A DNA stretch of 64,000 bases from Tetramitus jugosus (lineage: Eukaryota; Heterolobosea; Eutetramitea; Acrasida; Vahlkampfiidae), in assembly GCA_937625935.1 (NCBI GenBank), contig OW569354.1, positions 496,001-560,000 of the forward strand, given 5' to 3'. Position 1 is the first letter of the stretch; the number at the start of each line of letters is the position of its first letter. Below are positions 30,116 to 39,111 of this stretch, one piece after another. The notes under the pieces are model-generated. The model was not told where the DNA came from and ran no database searches. It saw only the letters and a program-made list of their open reading frames with translations. A program made the position numbers and the translations under genes.

Positions 30116-31552
30116 CTAAAATGCTCCAATACCTTGTGCAAACATCAAGTCCTCCCCAGTCTTTCTATTGCTCTCCATCATCCTTTGCCATTCCGGTACG
30201 AGAATATTGTCTGGGTCAAGCTGAATTAGTAATCGATAGGCATGAGCTATGTCTCCGTAATAATTGGAGTTATCTCCATTTTTCTTACCCAGTCTCCTTT
30301 CAACTATGATCTCCATATTCTCAATGAATTTGAAGACAAGGGATGTAAGAAAACTGACTGGAACCTTGGTCTCTTGTAGTTTAGCAACACAGTAGAAGAG
30401 CGACTCAGTGTAACGACGAACAGATAATTGGGCTAGGTGATTATCATTGTAATCAACATTCGGGTGTTCTTCTGAGAGTAAATAGTTGTAGGACCTTAAG
30501 ATATCAACAGATAACATTAGTGTTTGCTTCTCTGTGAATGGGAACTGCTTGAATCCATGAAGAATCATAGATAGAAACTTGGATTTCGAAAGCAGTGTCT
30601 TGTTTGGGTTTCTTGGGAAGACCTCGGCATATCGATCCAGTGCATCTTGGAGAGTTGTCCAGCTAAATTGCTCATGACAGAACTGTAGGACCAAGGATTC
30701 AGCTGAAGGTAGTAAATGTGGATTTCTATCCACTCTGAACTTGTTAACATTCTTGCGAATAAATTCATAGATAGCTGAGGAACCATCACCAATTAATGTT
30801 CTGCTCGTCATACATAATAAATTCAAACTGCTTTCAACTTTTGGCATCAATTGATAAGCCATGTTGCTTCTTCTCATCTCTTCTAATAGGACCCTTGCTT
30901 CACCAAAATTGTTATTTTTCACATAAAAGTAAACCAAGTCATGTTGAACCATTCTGTAGTCACATTCGTATAATCTGGGATTCAATATAGATGCAATAGA
31001 GAGATATTGCTCAGCATCTTCAAGCCAACATTCCTCTAGCCTTGCATGCTTGCTAAGGAAGTGCATCAAGGTACCCAAGTAGTAAAAACTCTCCTGAGTG
31101 TTATCAGGATACAACGCTTTCAAATCCTTGATGTAGGAATGCATTTGTTCATCATTTTTGTTACTAGACTCGTAAATAGCAAGACAAGCTAGGATCACAG
31201 CCTCGAATTCCTTATGGGTCGTTACTACCTTTTTGTAGATATCATATGCTCGGTAAACGACATCTCGCGATTGCGTCTGTAGATTCACTAGAGTTACACC
31301 CATGAGGATGAGGCAGACAGTCCACTCGAAGTATTCCTCTGAGTTCAGAGTTTTCTCAAGTTCTTTCTCTTCGAAATTCTTTACTTTTGCTTCGAAAAAG
31401 ATATAGGTATCTTGTGGAAGAGTTACGTCGATTATCCAATAAATCCCTTTAGGATCTTGATCAAGGATTTTACGAACCATTTGAAAAATATGATTTGGTG
31501 ACCAGTTTTTCAAAGAATGGTTGAAGAGGGGACCATCAAAATTATCTCCCAT
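30116..31552 (-). CDS. Helical-repeat protein of unknown function
   Basis: 478 residues, single exon, starting MGDNFDGPLFNHSLKNWSP. The sequence is almost entirely amphipathic helices with Leu, Tyr and Phe at regular spacing (for example ALYPDNTQESFYYLGTLMHFL and EARVLLEEMRRSNMAYQLMP), consistent with TPR-like repeats, although no clean 34-residue consensus shows. No signal peptide or membrane segment. It is the first ordinary gene after the RWP-RK array. Function not inferable from sequence. Confidence 0.75.
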   Translation of the reverse strand: MGDNFDGPLFNHSLKNWSPNHIFQMVRKILDQDPKGIYWIIDVTLPQDTYIFFEAKVKNFEEKELEKTLNSEEYFEWTVCLILMGVTLVNLQTQSRDVVYRAYDIYKKVVTTHKEFEAVILACLAIYESSNKNDEQMHSYIKDLKALYPDNTQESFYYLGTLMHFLSKHARLEECWLEDAEQYLSIASILNPRLYECDYRMVQHDLVYFYVKNNNFGEARVLLEEMRRSNMAYQLMPKVESSLNLLCMTSRTLIGDGSSAIYEFIRKNVNKFRVDRNPHLLPSAESLVLQFCHEQFSWTTLQDALDRYAEVFPRNPNKTLLSKSKFLSMILHGFKQFPFTEKQTLMLSVDILRSYNYLLSEEHPNVDYNDNHLAQLSVRRYTESLFYCVAKLQETKVPVSFLTSLVFKFIENMEIIVERRLGKKNGDNSNYYGDIAHAYRLLIQLDPDNILVPEWQRMMESNRKTGEDLMFAQGIGAF

Positions 31553-31722
31553 GCTTCTTGTTGTTTGTTGCTTGATTTTATGGCAAGCGAAACAATAGAC
31601 TTTACTGTTGCAAAAATTGAAGAAAGAACAGTCGACCGGATTAAGTTTGGATTAGAGGAATCATAAAACGAAGTTGTGAGAATGAAGACTACTTTCATAC
31701 CTTTTTCCCAACTAATAATGTC

Positions 31723-32445
31723 TCAAAATCGAAAGTCGATCCTCTCTGAGAAAGCACAATACTCCATTGTTTGGCTCAATGTCGAACTCTGAATCACACA
31801 AACATGTGATAGTTGTGTAATGTTTTTGCAAGACCGTAACTCAAGCCTCTTGAGTTTCACACACTTGCTCGCGATGATTTGAACAACAAAATCAGTCACT
31901 GCGTCACAGCCGTTCAAAATGAAGTGTTCAATATGCTGTCCATGGGCCAATATGAAGTTAATAAGGGCTTCTTGACTGATCGCAGCATGAACCAGTTTGT
32001 CGTTTTCCGCTGAACTTCTTTCTCGAACTGTTGTTCGATTTCTAACCAAATCCACTCTCCGGTACAAGAATGCATGATAAATCTCTAGTTGCTCCAGTGG
32101 GATAACTCTCGTGAACGGATTCCCTCTGACTCGACGATTCCTATTGCTTGTGATGGCATCATAATTGTACAATCCAATCACTGATTCCGACACATGAGAA
32201 TGTCTCGGATTAGACAACAAATAGTGAAACAGTCGACAGACAAACTTTAGTCGAAGGATGTTGACTGTAGGAAGATAAGATATAATGCTGATCCAGAGAT
32301 CTTCGGACATGTGGTAAATATTTTCGTGGGCGTTGCCCAGTGATTCATCATACAGTTCCTTGATTGCCCTCTGCTTCTTTTGAACAAGTTTGAAGTTTCT
32401 TCTCTTGGCTCGTTTCTCTGCCTGCATCATCTTGGCACTCTTCAT
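31723..32445 (-). CDS. F-box protein with short leucine-rich repeats
   Basis: 240 residues. After a basic, Lys/Arg-rich start (about residues 1-28) an F-box is seen at about 45-85 (DLWISIISYLPTVNILRLKFVCRLFHYLLSNP). C-terminally, HFILNGCDAVTDFVVQIIASKCVKLKRLELRSC is a typical LRR of the F-box/LRR (AMN1-like) type. Such proteins bring substrates to SCF ubiquitin ligases. It is shorter than most F-box/LRR proteins, ending after about two repeats, and may be truncated. Divergent from the cathepsin gene, sharing a 374-bp promoter region. Confidence 0.8.
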   Translation of the reverse strand: MKSAKMMQAEKRAKRRNFKLVQKKQRAIKELYDESLGNAHENIYHMSEDLWISIISYLPTVNILRLKFVCRLFHYLLSNPRHSHVSESVIGLYNYDAITSNRNRRVRGNPFTRVIPLEQLEIYHAFLYRRVDLVRNRTTVRERSSAENDKLVHAAISQEALINFILAHGQHIEHFILNGCDAVTDFVVQIIASKCVKLKRLELRSCKNITQLSHVCVIQSSTLSQTMEYCAFSERIDFRF

Positions 32446-32819
32446 TTTTGAATTGATTTGTTTGGTTCAGATCCAAAATGTTCAAGTTCAAGGAGAACGG
32501 CAGAAAGAGTTCCGAGCTTGGTTTTACTGTCAAACTATCTTCCCCGTTACAAGCATAACAAGAAGGTCCCTTCTGCAGCAATAAGCTCTTGTTGACGATA
32601 CCAATCATATTAATCAAGAGAAAGTTGAGCTACGAGCTGTTGCGCTTCGAGCCGATCCACTGCATGATCAAGTCCTTTTAATCCTGCAATTACTCCTCCC
32701 GCCATCAAACATCACTCTGTGAAAAAAACTCCCAACTGGAAATCACATTTCTCCCCCACAAAACACCGACAGCGAACAGGGGAAAGGAAACCAGAAAAAC
32801 AACAACATACAAAACAACA
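32446..32819. other. Divergent promoter region between F-box and cathepsin genes
   Basis: 374 bp. The last 60 bp before the cathepsin ATG are A/C-rich leader. No clear TATA box or RNA gene seen. Confidence 0.5.
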
Positions 32820-33874
32820 ATGAGACATCTTATTGCGCTTCTGGTTCTAGTGTTGGCTTTCACCACAGCATACACCACTGCAATCAACAACAGAGTCCAA
32901 TTGGCTCAAAACAAGAAAAACACAAAGGCTGGTTTTGTCAAGAATCACGCCTTTAGAAACAGTGCTCTCGGAAGCAGAATCACTCAGAGATTGCCATTGG
33001 AGTATGTTGATCCAAAAGCTCTTCCTGTTTCTTGGGATTGGAGAAATGTGAACGGTACCAACTACCTCAGTGCCACCAGAAATGTAAGCTTTTTTTTTCT
33101 GTCGACATTTGAAAAACCGCCAAAATTTTTTCTACGACTCGGGGGTGTGTGAAAAATTTGTCTGTGCAGAAGCTAATCGTCATCCTCTCTTTTTTACTTG
33201 CTGCTATATAGCAACACATTCCTCAATACTGTGGAAGCTGTTGGGCCCATGGATCCACCAGTGCTCTCGCCGACAGAATCAACATTCAAAGAAAGGGTCA
33301 ATGGCCATCCACCATGCTCTCTGTTCAACATGTGTTGGCCTGTGCCAACGCAGGAAGCTGCCACGGTGGTGATGACATTCCAGTCTATGCCTATGCTGCT
33401 TCTGAAGGTATCCCTGATGAGACTTGCAACAATTATCAAGCCATTGATCAAAAGTGTGAGCCTTTCAATGCCTGTGGAACTTGCACTGGATTTGGTGATA
33501 ACAAGTGTGCTCCAATCAAGAACTATAGAAGATGGAAGGTTTCAGACTATGGTCCAGTGAAGGGTGGTCGTGACGGTATCAAGGCTGAAATCTTTGCTCG
33601 TGGTCCAGTTTCCTGTGGTATTGATGCGACAGCTGGTCTCGATGCATACACTGGTGGTATCTACAAGGAGTATGTTGCAGTGCCAATGATTAATCACATT
33701 GTGTCTATTGTTGGATGGGGTGTGGAGAATAATGTGGAATACTGGATTGTGAGAAATTCTTGGGGACAACCGTATGGTGAGAATGGATTCTTCCGTATTG
33801 TCACTGGTGATGCTCAGTACAATCTTGGTATTGAGACTGACTGCTCATTTGGTGTTCCTGTGTTGCCAAACTAA
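32820..33874 (+). CDS. Cathepsin X/Z-like papain-family cysteine protease, 2 exons
   Basis: Join 32820-33083 and 33212-33874 gives 308 residues; the 128-bp intron has a GTAAGC donor and a TATAG acceptor. A signal peptide (about residues 1-21) leads to a short propeptide. The mature part begins near [28 protein letters not shown] contains the HIP insert typical of cathepsin X/Z and the catalytic C98; H250 (in MINHIV) and N270 (in VRNSWG) complete the triad. Family members are lysosomal carboxypeptidases. The short propeptide also fits cathepsin X. The spliced form is required, since the active-site Cys lies right after the intron. Confidence 0.93.
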
Positions 33875-34140
33875 AACATTCAGGTGTGAATTGCCTTTTG
33901 AAATGTTTTTAAAGAACAACGACAACAACAACAACATGTATTCTATGCTTGCTAACCAGTAAAGAAACTGTACTTTCTTTCACACAAACTCACATCTTGA
34001 AATTTGCTGGGTCTTGTTGAATCAAGCGACCAATATCGTAAAAAAGAAATGCTCCTTTACGATAATTGAACAAAACTCCGGTCGTAGCAGAAAAGTTAAC
34101 AAGATCCCATCAACTTGTCTGATGATGGGGCTTGTTAACC

Positions 34141-34551
34141 ATGGCAATTGTCGTAACCCACGTTAGATCACAACAAACAAGAAATGCAAAACATATCCAC
34201 TATACTCAAGTTGGTCCCAGCACCATCAAGGATCTTAGCCAAATCATAAAGGCGTATCCCAGGGCAGAGTTCAAATCGAAAGGATCAATCGAATCGCGAG
34301 TGTATTTTGGAATCATATGCTACCACAAAGATGGCCGTGTCATCCAATCACATGACAACTTTAGGCGAGAGGAGCAGTGTACCATTAAGCTTGAGAGCAC
34401 GGGAGATGGTCAAACTGTATTCACACTATCTGGTTCACCAACCACTTGGTTTTCCAATGATTCAATTGGATACTACAGAGCGATTGGTTTCTACTTGGAT
34501 GGCGATACGACTCATGAGCCGGACAATGTCCACTTCGTCAATGCGGGCTGA
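34141..34551 (+). CDS. Hypothetical 136-residue protein
   Basis: Starts MAIVVTHVRSQQTRN. It has a mix of beta-strand-like segments (SRVYFGIICYHKDGR, FTLSGSPTTWFS, AIGFYLDGDTT), perhaps a small beta-sandwich. No signal peptide. It ends 36 bp before the third 5S copy, so its terminator region overlaps the 5S upstream element. No homology recognised; it might be a remnant. Confidence 0.5.
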   Translation: MAIVVTHVRSQQTRNAKHIHYTQVGPSTIKDLSQIIKAYPRAEFKSKGSIESRVYFGIICYHKDGRVIQSHDNFRREEQCTIKLESTGDGQTVFTLSGSPTTWFSNDSIGYYRAIGFYLDGDTTHEPDNVHFVNAG

Positions 34552-34586
34552 AAAATGCGGAAATAGGGCAATAATGCAAGTATAGT

Positions 34587-34700
34587 GTCTACGTTCATAC
34601 AATGGTGGATCTTCCCATTTCGAATAGAGAAGTTAAGCACCATCTGGCTGAGTTAGTATTGAGATAGGAGACTACTCGAGAACCCTCAGTAATGTAGGCT
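34587..34700 (+). rRNA. 5S ribosomal RNA, third copy, 6-nt deletion (probable pseudogene)
   Basis: 114 nt. Identical in layout to the other 5S copies except that six nucleotides (ACCACC) after AATGGTGGA are missing, between helix II and helix III. The upstream block GCGGAAATAGGGCAATAAT and the internal control region are retained, so it may still be transcribed, but the RNA would lack part of a universally present segment. No LINE is found upstream of this copy. Confidence 0.8.
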
Positions 34701-34793
34701 TTTGCTTCCGCTTCTCCGTGTTATTGCATGCTCTGACCCTGTAGTTTCTTTGTAGTTAATGCTTGTTCCCTCCGTTTCCCATTGAAAAAATAA

Positions 34794-37706
34794 TTAATTG
34801 AAGATTGATTTTACAGACATAAGTTCGGACTGAAGCAGTGGGAGCTTGTTCTTCTTGAACCTCAGAAATTCTCTTGCATCCTCTTCCAGAACAGCTAGTC
34901 TTGTCTTCAAGATGACATTGTTGGGCTCTCGCTCAAGACTTTGTCGAATTCGTTTTCGTTCTTCTAATTCTCGCATGTACTTTGGCTCCATTGTGCCAAA
35001 GAATGTCATCAGTTCTGATGTGAGATACTTGACTCGCGATACGGAATCTAATTGATTTAGGTTCTTGTTTGGAGAAGTGTTTGGTGGCATCATGGTCGGT
35101 TCAGACTTATCATTGTGTTGTTCATTGTCGAGTAATAGCTCAATCGGTCGTCTGGGTGGTGGTCTTTTCCATTCGATAGTAGAAAGGAAGAAAGGAGAGC
35201 TGGTGGATGGAGCTGTTACAATTGAACGAACCAAGTTAATTCTCTTCTTTTCTTGTTTCTTTAACAGGTGGAACTTCCAAGTTGAAAAGTACCGAACAAT
35301 GATACTAACAGACTCCATCGATATTGGCATTTCTCGTTGGACTTGATGTTTCACGTGGTTGTCGTACCTTTCAACTCCACGCATAAGGAACTGTCTTAAT
35401 GCTCGCTCCAACAAAATTCTCTTGTGTTTCTCCAGGGCTTGCAATGTCAGTTCTCCTTTCTCTTTCCTCATCTGAGAGAAGAGTTTGAAGCAACGAGCAA
35501 CCTTTTGGAAAGTTTTTCTTGAAAAGAAGATATCAGCTCTCCGTTTCGAGTTCAACTCTATATATCTTTCTTGCAACCTCTGCCTCCATAGTCGGAGGAT
35601 CTTCTGACGCAAAACACTACAATAACACGTAGTCGCTTCTTCTGATCGAGAATTCTTCCCTTTTCGAATCGACAAGTAAATACCCCATGCTTTCAAACAC
35701 CTCTTCAACAAATTCTTAACGAAGCTACTGTGAGCCCTTTTGTTCTCCAAATTCGATAGAATTCTAGAATGATAATATTGTTTCATGGAAGAGAATATTC
35801 TTTGCAGTCTTTTTCGATTCAAGGGTTGTTGAATCAACTTCACTCTTTCTAACATTAATTCTTCCTTCTCTTTTTGTTTGTGAGCATATAGACTTAGCGA
35901 CTGCATTACCTTTCTCTTTAAATGAGCCGAGTGAAACTGTTCTGCTTTTCGATACCACACACTCAACTCCATGTTTGAGTTGTATTCAGATATCCAATGG
36001 CGGAAATATGTGCGATAACATAGTTGTGAATAGAATGTTTGAGCAGTCTCCTCATCGAGTTGATTGGCGTCTCGAATTGTTTGTTCTCTCTTCCAGTAAT
36101 TAAAGTATCTATTCTTGACAAAGAACGAGTAAATATTCGTTGATTTGTTGATTTCATCTAACTTAATCTGTCTATGTTTTTGATACAACGTGAATGCCTT
36201 CAATGCTCGAAACATCAATCGGAAGGCATTAAAGCGGAGTGCTGATTGATGCTTCTGAAGATCCACGACATTTTTCTGTGTTTCCATCCACCAAATTTGA
36301 AAGAAATACCGTTTAGTGTTGAACAGATACAACCGAGTTGCTTCGAGTTCATACGCTCTCTTTCTATTAAACCTAACAAGCTCGCATAACCACACGTTGA
36401 AGTATCGAGCAATGAGATTTCGATTCGATAAAGCGATGACTTTTTGATGAGTAGTTTTCTGCTTAACTCTCTCATCTCGATACAATTTGAGAGCCTCAAA
36501 GTATTGGGAAGCGTAACGAAGCAAATAATGTCGATCCGCTTCTCTGATGAGAGCTTTACTGTGTCTATTGCTATCTACATAATAGAGTATGGAGTGAAAA
36601 GTTTTTCTGACCAATGTAGTATCATAGTGTTCTATTGCGAGCTTAACTTGTTTCAATTCTCGTTTTTCGATCTTCAATTTCGCTTTGATTGCCCATATTT
36701 GAAAGTATTTTCTCTTTGAACTGAACAGGTCATACTTTTTCGATTGTAATCTCTGATTTCGTCTCCTCCTATGAAGATCTCTATTCATCTTGAATGATTG
36801 CAATCCAACTTTCTTCAGGACAAACTCGCGGTACTTTTCGGATTGCTCCCATAGGGTTCGTTGTCGATTCAACCACCTCCAATACCGAAAATATTTCAGG
36901 ATTAATTGAGAGATAAAGTGGTGGTCTGCCAGTTGATTCAAATCTCTTTTCCATCTCGTATGCCGAGCATGACACGTTAAAGCTATTATTGCTCTGCTCA
37001 TTACATTCATGTTTGCTCGTTTAGCTGCTTCTTCAAGTTTCACATCTTCTTGACAACGTAAGTCATACAGTTTCGTCCTCCACTTGTAAAAGAATTGTTG
37101 CAAGATACTCAATTTCGATCTTGCTCCTAGTATGAATTCTTTTTTCCAAATTTCCATTCGGTCCTCCTTTTTCTTCTTCCATTGCTTGAACACTAACCTA
37201 TACAAGCGTCGGTTATAGGATTGATCTGCTTTGTTGGTTCGTTCTTCTTGTTTTTTCCTCACGTGCTCCTTCCATTTAATCACTGCTTTTGTGGCTATTT
37301 CATTGGATTTTCTGCTTCTCAATCTATTAAACAAAACTTGTTCCTTCTTGAATAATTCTGAAAATTGAGAATCTTCAGTTGGTTCGATCGATCTGTCAAG
37401 GGCATGACTAGAAATTTGTGGAGGGGATTTTTCCAATCCTTTCTTCACATTTCTGATCCTTTCTAATCTAGAGGGGATATTCGAGCTGGGTTGGTCCGAT
37501 ATCGTTGCTTGATTTGTTGGTTTCGGTATCTTGATGCCAGTCGACGGTTGAGGAGCAGCTCTAACCGATCGAGGAGTGGGAAACTCTGCCGTTTGAAGGT
37601 TCGATGCACGTTGTGCTATCCCTTGCTTCTTTGTTGCCGTTGTCGAGAGAGGAGGGTTTGATTTAATATTTCTTGTCAATTTCTGATTATTGAGTCGGGG
37701 ATGCAT
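34794..37706 (-). CDS. Sfi1-like centrin-binding repeat protein
   Basis: 970 residues, single exon. About 20 repeats end in a Phe/Tyr-x-x-Trp type motif every 30-40 residues (YRLVFKQWKKKKED, ILQQFFYKWRTKL, LILKYFRYWRWLN, RKYFQIWAIKAKL, ARYFNVWLCELV, RYFNYWKREQ). This is the pattern of Sfi1, which forms long helices coated with centrin at spindle poles and basal bodies. The N-terminal 100 residues are disordered and Pro/Ser-rich; the last 100 are predicted coiled coil. With TMEM231 in the same window it fits a flagellate-forming organism. The start is the most upstream ATG. Confidence 0.8.
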   Translation of the reverse strand: MHPRLNNQKLTRNIKSNPPLSTTATKKQGIAQRASNLQTAEFPTPRSVRAAPQPSTGIKIPKPTNQATISDQPSSNIPSRLERIRNVKKGLEKSPPQISSHALDRSIEPTEDSQFSELFKKEQVLFNRLRSRKSNEIATKAVIKWKEHVRKKQEERTNKADQSYNRRLYRLVFKQWKKKKEDRMEIWKKEFILGARSKLSILQQFFYKWRTKLYDLRCQEDVKLEEAAKRANMNVMSRAIIALTCHARHTRWKRDLNQLADHHFISQLILKYFRYWRWLNRQRTLWEQSEKYREFVLKKVGLQSFKMNRDLHRRRRNQRLQSKKYDLFSSKRKYFQIWAIKAKLKIEKRELKQVKLAIEHYDTTLVRKTFHSILYYVDSNRHSKALIREADRHYLLRYASQYFEALKLYRDERVKQKTTHQKVIALSNRNLIARYFNVWLCELVRFNRKRAYELEATRLYLFNTKRYFFQIWWMETQKNVVDLQKHQSALRFNAFRLMFRALKAFTLYQKHRQIKLDEINKSTNIYSFFVKNRYFNYWKREQTIRDANQLDEETAQTFYSQLCYRTYFRHWISEYNSNMELSVWYRKAEQFHSAHLKRKVMQSLSLYAHKQKEKEELMLERVKLIQQPLNRKRLQRIFSSMKQYYHSRILSNLENKRAHSSFVKNLLKRCLKAWGIYLSIRKGKNSRSEEATTCYCSVLRQKILRLWRQRLQERYIELNSKRRADIFFSRKTFQKVARCFKLFSQMRKEKGELTLQALEKHKRILLERALRQFLMRGVERYDNHVKHQVQREMPISMESVSIIVRYFSTWKFHLLKKQEKKRINLVRSIVTAPSTSSPFFLSTIEWKRPPPRRPIELLLDNEQHNDKSEPTMMPPNTSPNKNLNQLDSVSRVKYLTSELMTFFGTMEPKYMRELEERKRIRQSLEREPNNVILKTRLAVLEEDAREFLRFKKNKLPLLQSELMSVKSIFN

Positions 37707-37774
37707 GTCATGTTTTTTTGATCGGTTTTATTGTAGTTATCGTTTCTCTCTTGAAACAAAACTCTCGACAAAGC

Positions 37775-38930
37775 TTACTCTAGTGATTCCAAAAACTCGT
37801 CAGATTCAATTAGTTCCTTCACAACGTCTAATCCGCCAATGAGTTGACCCTTGCTGTACAGTTGAGGAAAGGTTGGCCAGTTGGAATAAGTTTTCAATCC
37901 CTCTCGCACGTCATTATCACTCAAAATATCAAAATGTCCAAAAGCAACCTTTTGTTCGTTCAGCAATTGAACAATTTTGTTTGAGAAACCACACTTTGGA
38001 GCAGATGGAGCACCCTTCATGAACAACATGACAGGGCTTTGGTTAATGAGATGCTTGAGCTTTTCTTCCAGTGGCAGTTGATTAATTGGATCAATGTCCA
38101 ACTCCTCCAAGAAATCACCAGACTCAATAAGCTCTTTGACAACGTCCAACCCTCCAATAAGTTGACCCTTGCTATACAATTGAGGATAAGTTGGCCAATT
38201 AGAATAAGTTTTCAATCCTTCTCTCACTTCGTGATCACTCAAAATGTCAAAGTGTCCAAAAGTCACCTTTTGTTCGTTCAACATTTGAACCATTTTGTTT
38301 GAGAAGCCACATTTTGGAGAAGATGGAGAACCCTTCATGAACAACATGACAGGACTCTGGTTCACTAGTGACTTGAAATCAATGGCTGATTTTTGTTGTT
38401 GAGCAACAGACACATTTTCCTTTGTTGCTTCCTTTGCCAAGGCAGCCAATCGATTCACATGTTGAGCCACCATTTGTGGACTTGCACCTTCCACTTTGGC
38501 AATTTGAGTCTTTCCATGTTGACTCAGGAAGACAAATGCAGGAACAGATTCAATCGCATACTTTTCAGTCACTTCTGAAACATTCTCTGCTTCCACTCTT
38601 AAAAATTGTACCTTTTCTGTTTTGATGAAATCAGCAAATAAAACAAAAAATCAATTGTCGATAGTAGTAGTAATAGTAGAAAGGTGGTGATATGTTAGCT
38701 AAAAAACCATTGCAATCATCATCCAACTAGGGTCGAAAAAAAAAAAGTTTCATAAATGAAAAGAATTGGTACCACTAACCATTATTGATTTGAGATTCCA
38801 ATTCAAGCAAGAATTGATCCATCATTGTACATGGAGTGCACCAGTCGGCCCAAAAATGAATGACAGAGCATGGTTGTTGTGCAATCTTTTGATTAAAGTC
38901 TTGTTCGGATGCAATATCGAGTAGTGGCAT
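37775..38930 (-). CDS. PICOT-type monothiol glutaredoxin (Grx3/4-like), Trx plus two Grx domains, 2 exons
   Basis: Exon 1 38930-38780 and exon 2 38616-37775 (163-bp intron, donor GTTAGT, acceptor ACAG) encode 330 residues. The thioredoxin domain spans residues 1 to about 105 with an intact WCTPC at 30-34; animal PICOT has lost the second Cys. Two monothiol Grx domains follow, each with CGFS (C153 and C259) and WPTYPQLYSKG or WPTFPQLYSKG. Such proteins bind bridging [2Fe-2S] clusters and deliver cytosolic iron; this may link functionally with CIAO1 at 3.2-4.3 kb. The two Grx domains are nearly identical over about 90 residues, suggesting recent duplication or homogenisation. Confidence 0.93.
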
Positions 38931-39111
38931 GATTGAGTTCTACAAATATAGTTGTTATTGTTGTTATTGTTGTTGATTTGTTTTTTGTTTTCTGAGAAGC
39001 TAAAGATTCTCCAACAGTGTTTTGCCGCTTTGTTTCTAAGGATAATTGTCCGCACTGCTGCTTGAGCTGAATTTATGAGATCAAACAACAAATTAAAAAA
39101 CTGTGCATCAC

